Shown here piece after piece: positions 52,440-64,000 of a DNA stretch of 64,000 nt. The DNA comes from Phylloscopus collybita (Eukaryota > Chordata > Aves > Passeriformes > Phylloscopidae), in NCBI GenBank assembly GCA_027886175.1, contig JAJNNQ010000006.1, forward strand, positions 5,890,001 through 5,954,000, given 5' to 3'. The translations under genes and the position numbers were made by a program. Each line of letters opens with the position of its first letter. The first letter of the stretch is position 1. The notes beneath the pieces are model-generated. The model searched no databases and was not told the origin of the DNA. It saw only the letters and a program-made list of their open reading frames with translations.

Positions 52440-53475
52440 GGAAAAAGACTCTGTGGTATTACAGCAGATTAGATGGGACCTCGGGAAGTGCATGTCTAGG
52501 TCAACCTCCTACTAAAAACCATGTCAGCTGTAAGATAAACAGGGTTCAGTGCTCATTGCTCAGGGCTTCATCCAGTCAAGCCTCGGAGACATTCACTGTT
52601 TTCTGTGCAACCTGCTCCAGTGTTTGACTTGCTGTCCTCAGGGGAAAGAGTCTTTCCTTTACATACATGAGTCTGTCCTACTTCAATATGTGATGGTTGT
52701 GTTTTGTCCTGCTGTGCACCACTGTGGAGAGCCTGGCTCTAGCTTGATAATCACCCTGTGGGAATATGTCCCCCAACATCTGTCTTCTCTAGGCTGAGCA
52801 GGCCCCTGCTCTGACCACTGCAGCAGCCCTCCACTAAACTCTTTCCAAGTTATTGATGTCTTCTTTGTATTTTCAAACCCAAAATTGTATATGATATTCT
52901 AGTGGGGTCTAATGAGACCTGAGTTAAGGAGGATGATTTCCCTTTATCTACTGTCTGTGCTCCTCTTGATATAGCTCAGAATACTTGGCCTCCCTTGCTG
53001 CTAGAGATGCCATTGGCTCATGTTCAACCTAGTGTCTACCAATATCCACAGGTCTTTTTTTCACAGAGGCCTCCCCCAGCCTGTACAATTGAAAAGGGTT
53101 CCTCCTTGCCAGGTATTGGACCTTTTATTTGTCCTCTGTTTAGTGAGATTCCTGTCAGCCCATTCCTTCAGCTTGTCTAGGTCCATCCAAATGGTAGCCC
53201 TGGCTTTGAGCATATTATTTTGTTTTCCTCTCAGCCTGTCTCCAGTTTAGTATTTTGCAAATTTAAACAGCAACTTCACTGCCTCTTTCAGGTCTGTGAT
53301 AAAGATGTTGAATGGGACAGATTCCAGGGCAGTCCCCTGTGGTACTGCTGTTGTTAGTGGCATCCAGGCCAGTAGGTTTGTTGTCCTTCTGCAGACACAT
53401 AGCATATCAGCACTCATTGACCAGAGATCATAAAGGAGTATTGGTAGTTCAAAGCTTAGTTGATGTACTAACAAG
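52440..53475 (-). mobile_element. CR1 LINE fragment, degraded
   Basis: Reverse complement of a CR1 3' half: attagatgggacctcgggaa at the 3' UTR end, then GTGCAACCTGCTCCAGTGTTT, CTTCTCTAGGCTGAGCAGGCC, CACAGGTCTTTTTTTCACAG, and the reverse transcriptase end. On the minus strand, 53270-53345 reads PQGTALESVPFNIFITDLKE, a damaged version of the conserved PQG...LFNIFINDL block. It is more diverged than the copies at 9862 and 31095, so probably older. Confidence 0.85.
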
Positions 53476-56400
53476 AGGTAGTCAAGTAGTTGGGGGCTCA
53501 GTCTGTAATAGTCTGTGCTAGAGAAGGCAAGTGAAACCTTTGCTCAGTATGACAGATCTGAAGTTATAGATACCATGTGCTGTTTTCTATGGCAATTACA
53601 GTTTCTATGAGGTTCTTTTTTTTCTATCTTAAAATGTCTCAACTTCTTGTAAAATATTAGAAGCATCCAAACCCAGACTATTTTAAAAATTATTCAAAGT
53701 AAGGGAAGATAAGTGTGTAATTGTGATGGAAAGAATTACTTGTATTCTTCAGTCTCTAAGTCTGGCTGATCTTGCTGCTGCTATGATTTGCTCTGACATG
53801 TTTCTAAAGTACTTTGACTCATACTGCGTGTATGCCAGGTGACTGTCGCTCAACAGAACATAACCATGCTCTGCTGACAAATATTGGCATTCTGTGTCAG
53901 TCTGCTGATGTTTCTTGATGAGGTGTTGACCTGAGTGGTGGTTAAACTCCACCTTGAAAGACTGAGCACACCTGACACAAACTCGGACAGTAGCAACAGT
54001 GCCTAGGGTAGAAGAGGTTACTTATTCTGTTGTTGATGTTGTCAGTTTGAAGCAAGTTTTAAAATCCTAAATATACTCTTTGGAATGGTTTGAAGTAGGG
54101 CAGGGAAGACATCCACTGACGGGGATATGTAATGTGATATGGTAGGACCCAGAAGCAAAGTACTCTAGTGCCATCAGAATAAAATCTCTCAGCTAGCTAC
54201 TTGTGTTTCCAATGTGGAATAGAAATTAGTGTTTTGGACAATGTCAGGACCTGGGGTAGCCTTGGGCACAAGTGTAACAAAGTCTGATGAACATTGACTT
54301 GGCAGCAGAGAAGCTGGGCTAATGTGTCTATTCCCAGCAGTGGGACCTGAGGAACAGGGAGCTCCAAACTGCCTCCAAAGAAAGTTGAAACTGTACAAAT
54401 CATGAGGTAGGCATATCCTGAAGTACCCATTTAATGAAAAATAAATGCTTGTTTCCTCCAGGATTTGCTCTCAATGGGTATGTTTTATTGCCAGCAGTTA
54501 CTAGCAGGCACTGTAAGATACAGATCTGTTTATCCTGTAAAACTTGGAATAGACTGTGCTGGTCACAGGGTAATCTCAAAGATTGGAATATATAATTTTT
54601 TATGAGTTTACCACATCACTTTAAGTACATCTCTTACTCTATATTTGCCTGTGGCCTGCAGAATTAAAGCATTACCTGAGGATTTATGTGAGAATAAATT
54701 TTTAAGAGCCTACATTTATTGAACCTCTTTTAGTCCAGTTCTTCCAGCTGCTTATTTGAGTATTCCAAATATGAAAGTTGTTAGCATATTTAAAACTTTA
54801 CTTTGCATGGAGCTTTATACTGTGTGTTCATTTATTGTGAATTATGATATGCTGTGAAGATAAATAACCCAAAATACTATCTGAAAATCAACATCTATAT
54901 GTGTTTAATTGAAGGAATTATGAAGGAGAGACCTCAGCTGTGCTTGGCAAGTTCAAAAATTACTTTCAGTTTATCTAACGCCACGTAATATGAAATGAAC
55001 AAGATCAAATTATAATGCTATGGTTCACTGGGCGCATTTGATTAAGATCATTGTTCATTCACCTAAGAGCTGTCATTTAATGCTTATATTGTTGGAGAAA
55101 TGCACAACTTGGAGCCTGGTGGTGCTTACCTTTTCAAAGAAGAGCTATTTCTAGAACATAATTCCTTATGAGTATCAGTACAGGTAAACATGAACCTGGA
55201 CTACATTGAAATATGTTCTTTGCCTAATAACCTTTTCCTTCCTATATTGGTAGAAATCCTTCTACTGCAAAGTCCTGTCATAATTTCAAGAGTCATTCCC
55301 TTTCACTTATGGAAGCAGATTACAGTATTGTAAACACTATGACTTTACCAATGTAGGCAAAGCAGAGTGATTTTTATTTGTGTCCTTGTGACATGTGTCC
55401 ATGTCCTCTGTCATATGAGCACCTGGGTCTGCTCTTTAGAGTGTGTTGGATGATGTTTGAAACAGGCTGGCTCACCAGCTTCAGGGAGGATTAGAAGATA
55501 GGCAGTTGCAGGTGGTGGGTGCCTCTGCCCTGTGGGAAGACAAGGCTTTGTGCTACTCTGCAACACAGACAATGCCTTTCAAATACCTGTAAGTCCTAAA
55601 GAATTTTTTTTCGTAGTGCAGGAAAGCTACTGTATTAGGCCATATGGTGAGATAGAAAAAGCAAACCAAAAAAAGAATGTCACAATTACAAATAAATATC
55701 TGTCTCAAAAACAGTTTATGAACTCTGCAATCATCACTTCTTACATGACAATAAAACTTTTGCTTTCAGAAATAACATTTACTTGGGATCTTGGGTTCTA
55801 GCATCAGTTTTAACACTGGTTATGCTCTGTTTCATACCTTTGGCTTTGAATTGTGGCTTCTCTGATACTCTGTTTTGGTAATTCTGATGTTCACTATGAT
55901 TTATAGGATGATTTTCTTCTTCCTAGGCTATAAGATTTCTCTTCCTGCTGATATCCCTAAGCTTCAGGCTTTGATCTATTAAAGGTAGCTGAAATCTAGG
56001 TTTGTCCAGGATAAACAGAAATATGGATTAGAAAGTTTCTAATCTATATAGTAAGAATTTCTGAAAGGAGATCTGAATGGCTTTTGTAGTCCTCAACTTA
56101 AGAGAGGTGAATGACAGGAAGCTCATGGAATTTATATGTTGATCTTGATTAGTGCAAAGCTCACATTTCTATGGTGCAAGATAGATGAATAGATAAAGGG
56201 TAGGTAACTTTTTCCCTAGAGCAAGCAAAGAAACAAATCAACCCCCAAAAACCCAAAATGCGACCACACCAATTTCCTGCAGTGTCCTTTTGCAGCTTCT
56301 TGCTTTTTTTACTTTTAAAATATATGTTTTAATAAAACATTTGAAATTACCTTTCTGTCTGTGCTGTGCTCAAAACACAGTAAAAAGGTGTCACTGATTA

Positions 56401-59400
56401 TGAATGTTGATAGATTCACTTTATAAGCTTATAAAACCAGAAATATTTTACCTCTGATCTTTTACTTACAAAACAACTACTCTTATGAGAAGCACTGTTG
56501 AGAATTTATTTTTTTAAATGTTTAGTTAGAAAGCTCTTAATCTAAACCTACAAAATACCTTTCTTTTCCCCCCAAGACACATGGAAAACTGACAAAATCT
56601 TCCTCATTCTAGTCCATGTTTTGAGGGGTAGAAGAAAGGGATAGTCATGTTCATTTGGACAGAAAGCACTTAAAGTCACGAAAATACATAGGATTTGCCT
56701 CAAACTTCTCAACACAGTGTGCTTCACTTTTCCATCTTTGAGGGAAGGGGAATTAATGGACTTTCTGAAGTCACTAAAAAGTTGATCCTAATTCTTCAGT
56801 GGTATTCATGTTAAGAATATCTAAGCTGCTGTCTCTGATGTCTGTTCTTCAAAGTGCTTATGTTGATTACTTGGATTTTCAGCACCTCTTCACAGTTTTG
56901 TTATTCTCTGGTAATTACTTTGAGAAACATCCAGGCAATATTTCGAACTGAATCCTTCCAGTTGTAAATGAAAAATGTCTAAATCAAAGTTTCTCAGATT
57001 GTGCAGAAATTTAAGAATACAGCTTGTTCATTAGGGATAATTTTAAGCAGATGCTACTTACAGTGATGGAGAGGAATATGTCTGGCAACTGCAATTTCCT
57101 TTTTGCCTCAGATGATTTGTTTCCGTAATGGCTTTGTAAAGGCATCTCACGTCTAGAAAAAACTTCTTTGGAATAGAAGGTACGAAAACATGAAAAGGAA
57201 TTCAATTGGATTTATTTCCAATTTCAGTTATATTTGCCTTTTTAAATAAATGCAATATGTTACGCCTCTGTCCATACTGGCTAAAATTGCAGTGTGTTGT
57301 GTTTCAACCAGAGATACCCATGATTCAGTCTGTAGCCTTGGTGTGGTTGTGTCTGTTTCTGTATCAGAAAGCTCCTCCCAAATCCTTGTGCATTCTATGG
57401 TTTATGGCTCATCTAAAAATAGTCATTGTCATCATTGCATCAGTTAATATACAGTAGTTTCCTTTTAAAATTGGCTTATATTTCAAGGACATTTTATGTC
57501 CTTTGCCATCAATAATTAGCAGGCTGTTGTTGATTAACAGACCTGGATTTATGTAGCAAATTTAACAGTTTCTTTGGAAATGTGAGTTTGGAAACACTGA
57601 TCTACAGAGCATAACAATGAGGTTACCTTGAGGGACATCCCTTCTTCCTCCCTGCCTCCTATCCCAGGGGTAGAAAATTAATAGTGCAAGCCAGCATTTT
57701 TGATATTCTGACAACAAAGAAACAATCCTCAAAACATCCACGTGCTTATTTATTGTAGGGTGTGCAATTCTTGACTTTTCATGGGGAAGTTTTAGTATAA
57801 GTTGGTACCAACTGGGCGAAGCACTTGAACTTCTAAAACAGAGTTCTGTGGATTGCAAGGTGGAAGCAACTCTGGCAATGTGGTTGGCATTGGCTGCCCA
57901 GCCAGGGACCATTTAAGTGCATGGTGGTTTGTGACTCCTGCTGTTAGTACAGCCCTTACCACTCAGCTCAACAGTGGGTTGTGTTTGGAGGCTGTACATT
58001 CCCTGGCTGTTCCCTGTTGTGGGGCAGAAGGTCCTGGTGGATGGCCACAAGGCAGCTCTTACAAGAGATTTCTGTGTATTTTCTCCATGTTTGTGTCATT
58101 GGACTTCTTGTTAGCCTGAAAGCTCAGGGGAAGCAGTGGAGGCTGACTGGCTTTGAAGACTGGTTTGCCCTCCTAAAATGATGTACCTTACTGTGAAAGG
58201 CAAGACTGAAGCAGGGGGCAGTAATGGACAAAATGGCATCACATGAATAAATACATTATAGAATGTCTTTATGTCCAGCTGGGGTGTATGCTACTGTGTT
58301 GGGGTGTCAGTTTGAGTGGCTAGTATTTTCATAGAACATTTTTTTTCCTTGCTGGTTTTATTTGAACACTGATTCTATTTGTGAAGTGATTTAAAGAAAG
58401 TTTAATCAAATGTAATTGCTAGTTGCTTTTTCAATCCTGTATTTAAGATTGTTGCCTTTTCTAGTAATAGAGCAGTAAGTCTTACTCTGAGTGTGGTTTT
58501 ATTTTGCTTTGGTATTATTAGTTCCAGGAACCAGATATAGTTTAGATAATTTGCAGGTTTTCTATTACACAGAATTTTACCTTTTTCTATATTCCTTCTC
58601 TTTCTGTTCTTAGAGAGAAGGTGCTTCTTGCAGAACATTGCAGAAATTTCTGGTTAAATGGATTGCAAGGATGAAATATATTTGTCCTATTTCCATTTTT
58701 ATTGCACAAGAAATCTTTTAACCTGTATTTTTATTAGTTTATAAAATAGAGTGAGATTCAACTACAAAGGACTGCTTTTCCCATTGTCTCTCTTGTTTTC
58801 ATCTAAAATTGTTTCTCTGTTCCAATTTTATTTCATATTGCAGGGAAAACCTTGCCTTTTGTTTAATATGCCTTTTCTTGTCTGCATTTGAAGGGAGATA
58901 ATTTAATAAATGTTAGAGTTAGAATCAAGTCACGCAAATGGAATTGAGTAATCCTAAGAGAAGATTTGCTAAGTTGATTGTATTAATGTGACTATCCAAG
59001 TTGCTATGAGTTTCCAGACCTTTAATTAGTACCTCTGGCAGCATACTCTTTTCAGCTTTAGGTTTAGTTTTCTGCTCTTCAAAATATCCATAGTGACTTC
59101 AATGCTTAAGAGGTGAAGCTCAACTCCAGCTCCTTTCTTTCTCACCAGGGTTCTGCCTTTGCAGATAATTTGATTTCTTTTTGGAAACACAACTCTTTGG
59201 GGAGCAGGGCAACCAGCAGGTATAGAAATCTGCACATGGCAATGCTTGTTAGTCTGGGGAACACAGCATAGAGAGTTCTGTGGTTAGTACAGAAAATTGA
59301 GATGTACAGTTTCATTTGAATCACCCTGCTGTCAAATGTACCGTTGTGTTTCCTCCATGCAGCAATGCTGGTTGGAAACTACTCGCATTCATCCTGTGCT

Positions 59401-59704
59401 GGTGGCTTCAGCAGTACGTTGTTGTAGGGCTTTTGCGTGTAAGGGTCATGTGTACACAGAGAGTGAAAAAAAAGACTCTGGATTTGATTGTGGAACTTAG
59501 TTTGAATGGTACATAAACATTGATACCTATGAGGTTTAGGGTGGCAAATGTACAGGTTGAGATGCAGTTTCTAATGTGACATACACAGAGATCATGTTAT
59601 TAATGATGGCAGCTAGACCAGAAGTTCAGTTTAGAGATTTCAGGGTTCTCCACACCAGGTAAGGAAAGCTTTGGATAACATAATCCTTGAGTTAAAGGGC
59701 GTTA
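53476..59704. other. Intergenic, no gene supported
   Basis: Several open frames of 60-116 codons on both strands have no recognisable domain. The segment 53740-54430 and that around 57560-58180 are somewhat GC-richer and could hold old repeats, but no family could be named. Confidence 0.6.
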
Positions 59705-60358
59705 TTAGTCCAGAAAGGGGGTCTGCAGGCCCTTATCGTTTGAAGCGGAGCAGTGTGCCCTTGTTGCAGAGGTGGCTGGTGGTATCCTGGGCTGCCAGCA
59801 GGCCAAGGGAGGTGATCTTGCCCCTGTGCTCAGCACAGAAGAGGCCACATCTGGAGTGCTCCATCCTCCTGTGGGCTCCCAGGTACAAGACCAAGGTGGA
59901 TGTACTGGGGACAGGGCAGGCAAAGGCAAGGAAGCTGATGAGGGGATTGGAATAACTCATGTGTGAGGAAAGACTGAGAGAGCTGTGACTGCTGAGCCTG
60001 AATAGAGAAGGCTCAGGATCTTGTCACTGTGTACAAAATACCTGCAAGGGAGGATGCAACCAGGATGTGGCCAGGCTCTTTTCAGTGGTGCCCAGTGACA
60101 GAACCAGAGGCAATGGGCACAAACTGAAGCACAGGAGGCTCCCTTTGAACATCTGGAAATATGAGGATGACTGATCACTAGCACAGATTGTCCAGGGAAG
60201 TTGTAGAGTCTCCATCCTTGCAGATAGTCAAAAGCTTTCTGGACCATGTCCTGGGCAACCAGCTCTAGGTGGTCCTGACTGAGTAGGGATGTTGAACCAG
60301 ATGCCTTCTAGACGTCCCTTTCAACCTCAACTACTCTGTAATTCTGTGATTTTGTGAA
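59705..60358 (+). mobile_element. CR1 LINE 3' fragment
   Basis: Forward CR1 tail, about 650 nt: CAGCAGGCCAAGGGAGGTGAT, a GGAGTGCTCCATCCTCCTGTGG-type block, GGCTCAGGATCTTGTCACTG, CTCTTTTCAGTGGTGCCCAGTGACAG, ACCAGAGGCAATGGGCACAAA, AGATTGTCCAGGGAAGTTGT, and the end CTACTCTGTAATTCTGTGATTTTGTG, the short repeated CR1 terminus. Open frames on both strands in 59671-60247 belong to it. Confidence 0.93.
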
Positions 60359-60397
60359 AAGAGAGTTATTTTCTTCGAAGATTTGGTAGAAATGCTC

Positions 60398-60417
60398 TTT
60401 TTTTTTTTTTTTTTTTT
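60398..60417 (+). repeat. Poly-T run (T20)
   Basis: Twenty T residues, about 40 nt after the end of the CR1 copy that stops near 60358. Confidence 0.9.
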
Positions 60418-61329
60418 CCCTTCTTCTTTCCCCCTCGCTTTGTTAGAGTGGAAAAAAAAAACAAACCAACAAACAACAACCAACCAAAAAACCTTGTAAT
60501 TCTTCTTGCTCTGGTGGTTAATAGGAAACAGAACCAGTTTATACAGACTAAAATGCAATCAAAGTGGCCAAAGTAATGAATAATGAGTGTGTGATGACAG
60601 GAATAGCAGCAGCTCTTGACCTATGTAACAATTATAGCAGCAGTTCTTGTTCTGCCTAACAGCTCCTGGGAAAGGGAGACTTTAAGTGGGTGCAAGGACA
60701 CAGGAATCTGCAATATACGGGAGGGTGTTCACAGCAGTGGATAAATTAAAATCTGCCTACTGTGATATCTATAAGCCCTGAAATGGATTATCCATTTAGG
60801 GATACATCATTAACTAATGAGAGGCAAGAGATTCCTAAGACTGTATAACTATCCTAGTTTGGTTTGAATTAAGATAAGAAGCCTTTGTGTGAGCTGGAGA
60901 TGATTAAGGTAACTATGTCTTGGATTTTAGCCCTGCAGGAGTGACTAAGGAGTTACTAAGGAGAGCTCCTGAACCCTGTGTCTGAAGATAGAGGTGAATT
61001 TTCTCTGAAAGAGATACAAGTGACCTTAGAACAGTCGACCTTAGAAAATCGCTCTGGGTGTTCCCAAAGGGAGTCTGGAAATGAGATTGATACAGTTGGA
61101 TGCTGGGCCTAAGGATGGCAGCAGTAGTGGTAGAAATTCAGCTGAAACTGTACCTACATAACAGACCACCAGAAGTCTCCAGACTCTAAGGCATTTCATT
61201 TGTAGGAAGGGAAGTTTTTTACACATTTGTGACAGAATCATAGAAATCCTTTAAAGATTGAGGAAAGTGTCTGGAATTGCTGAATAACACAAATAGGCTT
61301 AATTGACAATAGATTGAGAGTATAGATAC

Positions 61330-61353
61330 TTGTATACTATAGCTAGTATACAA
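61330..61353. repeat. Perfect inverted repeat, 10-bp stem
   Basis: TTGTATACTA at 61330-61339 pairs exactly with TAGTATACAA at 61344-61353 across TAGC. Confidence 0.8.
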
Positions 61354-63110
61354 ATACTTATTTGACAAATATCATCCATTTAGGAAAGAAAAAAAAGAGT
61401 TTACAACAAGGAATCAGTCTCCTCTACAGGCGCAAATTCAGCCTCTGATGTTTGGGCAAAAACTGCATTTATCTTCTAGCTGTTCTGGTCTTTATCCTAC
61501 ATTCCATTTCTCAGAGAGGGCTTCATTTTCCATGAACTATCCCTGAAGCTGTTCTTACTTGTGGGTACTCATCCCTACATTTTTATTTCTTGTGTTGGCA
61601 TTTAGAAGAACTGAAGAATTGCTTTTTGTGGGTTTGTTTTGTTGTTAAGACATGTCCACTCAGCAGAATGATGCCTCAGGAGTAATCTTCTGCACTAGGA
61701 GAAATACACTGTTGCTGAATCTGAGCTGTCTTTCCTCTTTGCTGTTGATCTGAAAGTGAAGGTCAATTCATTACTCTTTGCCTGTCTCTACAGAGTCAGG
61801 TGTTTTCATCTTCTGTCTTTGTTACCTATGGAATGAAGACACCCTGAGGAGGCAAAGCAGAAGCTGTGCTGCTGGCTGTGGGCCGCTGCCCACAGCCCTT
61901 GGCAGTGACCAGTGAGCTGTTCTCTTGTGCAGGGCTCTCTTGCTCAGCTGCAAAATAACATTCCTGGGCTGTAAGTAAGGCCCACGCAGACCCTTCGGTT
62001 CGAAGAGTTCAACAGGAACTGTTGAGGAACTGTGTGGGAAGCTGATTTTATTTGCATAATAATTTGAACATGGACATAGTGATTCCTGTGTCATTGGATC
62101 ATTAACTGAATGCAAAACAAATTAGTATCAATTGATTATGAATACATGTAGATGGAAAATAAAGAGTAACCTAAATTATCTTTGAAACAGTCCAGCAAAA
62201 TACTCTTCTCAAGTTCATTCTGAACCCTGAGAAATTTGCCAAGGACTGCCACAGATTCCCAAATGTCTTAAAGGTTATGGATACGTTTGATCTTGATTCT
62301 ACAACTTAAAAATACAGTCTATCGTGCCTTTCCTATCTCAGGAGTCTTTTAACCTCTCTCCCTTCCTGGCAGTGGCTTTCAGCTTCAAGGTCTGCACAAT
62401 TCAGTATTACCCCTACCAGCTATTCAGTCTCCATCCCTTGTCTTGATTCAGCTGAACCCCTGGATGTCAGATAAGGACGTAGTAACCATAGCTGTGGTTC
62501 TGCCAGCACCTTCTTTCATCCATGGTGGTCTTGGAGAAGCTAACGTTTTTGTACTCCCCAGGTGTCCAATTCCTAACCCCAATCTTATTTAATTCTAGGT
62601 AGACTACTGGCTAGATTACCTCTCCTATTACACAGAGCCCTGACTGCTCCCTGGCCCAGATTAACAATGTGTCACAAGTTTAGCTTTCCCCTTGTTCCAA
62701 ACACAAATCCTAGTCACAACTCTGACCATAATCTGAATATCCTGATTTCATTAATCGGTTCCTTGAGTACAGTTACTATGACCACAGAGACTGATCTGTC
62801 CCTGAGTTACTTGTCCCTGTTGGTGCTGTAAGTCATCTTAGCTCTGTGTGCTCTGGATGAATGACTGGGGAAAGGATTTCTTCCATTCCAGCCTTCTAAA
62901 AACCTAAGCTCTCAGACAAACGATCTCATGTTTTCTTGGCAAGCATCAGGATAAAAACTTGTTATTTTCAAAAATCAGGTATTCTCTAGCTCTCTGATGT
63001 GTATATTTTACAAATCCATAACAGATCTCCAGTTCCTCCCATCCCAAGCCATTAGAGTTTCTGCATAAGGCTAGAGTAAGAATTATGAGGTAGTTATAAC
63101 CCTGAAAGTA

Positions 63111-63262
63111 TAGAATCATACAATGGTTTGGGGTGGAAAGGACCTTAAAGATCCTCTAGATCCAACCCCCTGCCATGAGTGGGGACACCTTCCACTAGAC
63201 CAGGCTGCTCAAAGCCCAATCCAGCCTGGCATTGAATCCTTTCAGGAATGGGGCAGGGAGAA
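63111..63262 (-). mobile_element. CR1 LINE 3' terminal fragment
   Basis: Reverse complement of the last ~150 nt of a CR1: atagaatcatacaatggttt, GGTGGAAAGGACCTTAAAGAT, ATCCAACCCCCTGCCATGAG, CACCTTCCACTAGACCAGG, CCAATCCAGCCTGGCATTGAA. It is cut short after this point. Confidence 0.93.
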
Positions 63263-64000
63263 GGAAAATGTACATGGGCTCCTCTGGCTACACTGAAGGT
63301 GTGAGAGTTTGGACTTAAGAGTTTCAGATCAGTCCCCAGACCTTCTTTCTTCACAGCAATGTAGGCTTCACCTTTGTAAATATGTTTATATATATTTAGA
63401 TCTTTACACAACTTCCAGCTTCTTCAGAATATAGATGTATTGTGTACGCTTCCTTTTTTTTCTTTTTTCTTTTTCTTTTTTTTTTTTTTCTTTTTCTTTT
63501 TTTTTTAAACAGGGACAGGGAAAGGTGTGAATCTTCTCTGTAGGGTGAAGGAAGGAGGAAACACACCTATTGCATGAAGAGTAGGAAAAGATCTATCCAA
63601 GTGGGGAACTCATTCTCACTTGGGACCGTTGTGGACTGAAAGTTTGATCTACTCAGAGTGCCAGAACAGGGGGCATACAACCTCTCTTGTTATATCTGGG
63701 ATGGATAACAACCAGTGTAATTGTTTAACAGTTAGGGTTGGGATTAAGTTTAGGGATACCAGGATCTGAAGTGATTGATTTATTGGTGGATTTTGCAAGG
63801 GTAAGGTGGAATTGTGTTCTAGTAAGGCAGAGTTAACTCTGGGATATTATTATAAGGGTTATGTTTGGGTTGTGAACAACATGGCATAAAACCTCATGTT
63901 TGTTGAAATTCTGAGGTATCCCAAGGGAGAGGGGGACATTAAAGAGAGGTGAGCTGAAATCAAATAGGAAAATGAAATTAAATTCTTTTAGATTTGCTTG
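63263..64000. other. Intergenic to window end
   Basis: It holds a polypyrimidine tract at 63449-63506; nothing else was recognised. Confidence 0.65.
63449..63506 (+). repeat. CT-rich polypyrimidine tract
   Basis: About 58 nt of T runs broken by single C residues, with no purines until 63507. Confidence 0.9.

Larger units (their letters stand above)
60359..63110. other. Intergenic, no gene supported
   Basis: It contains a T20 run at 60398-60417 and a 10-bp hairpin at 61330-61353. The minus-strand open frame at 61822-62115 has no recognised domain. Confidence 0.6.

Noticed and set aside
54189..54430. Minus-strand frame with VPLLGIDTLAQLL, faintly like the end of a retroviral protease
   Set aside because: Only one short resemblance, no active-site motif and no neighbouring retroviral sequence; not enough to call.
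59671..60247. Overlapping open frames of 60-96 codons on both strands
   Set aside because: All fall in a CR1 3' fragment, which explains them.
61822..62115. 97-codon minus-strand open frame in GC-richer DNA
   Set aside because: No recognised domain or gene structure; likely chance or an unrecognised old repeat.

Overview
The window is vertebrate nuclear DNA, almost certainly from a bird. It is AT-rich, has spliced exons with GT-AG borders, and carries at least eight CR1 LINE pieces, the main interspersed repeat of bird genomes. Nothing seen fixes the order or species.

One gene dominates. It is TDRD3 (Tudor domain-containing protein 3) on the + strand, 5'-truncated by the window edge. Nine coding exons can be read from 1546 to 40646, giving 623 uninterrupted codons that match in order and phase the known TDRD3 layout: C-terminal part of the OB-fold, a conserved proline-rich linker, a glutamate/lysine-rich stretch, UBA domain, RG-rich segment, one 839-nt exon of disordered sequence, Tudor domain split over two exons, and the C-terminal EJC-binding tail. 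The exons before 1546 (start codon and first half of the OB-fold) lie outside the window. A likely non-coding last exon with a polyadenylation signal sits at 44048 to about 44300. Intron sizes are very uneven: 471 to 944 nt between the OB-fold and RG exons, 8.1 kb before the large exon, and 19 kb between the Tudor exon and the last coding exon.

Layout: 1-1545 upstream intron; 1546-10407 six exons; 10408-18548 long intron with a possible decayed zinc-finger remnant; 18549-21456 large exon and Tudor exon; 21457-40526 giant intron with three CR1 insertions; 40527-44300 last coding exon and 3' UTR; 44300-64000 intergenic, with three CR1 pieces and one possible LTR-like block but no gene that can be supported.

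The most interesting observations concern TDRD3 splicing. There is a 54-nt, phase 0-0, stop-free candidate cassette exon with good splice sites inside the giant intron (27269-27322). There is an 80-nt exon-like segment at 207-286 that is phase-compatible with the exon at 1546 but does not match the known protein. The RG exon begins with a sequence that rebuilds a 5' splice site, so it could be removed in frame by recursive splicing. No wholly new system was recognised.
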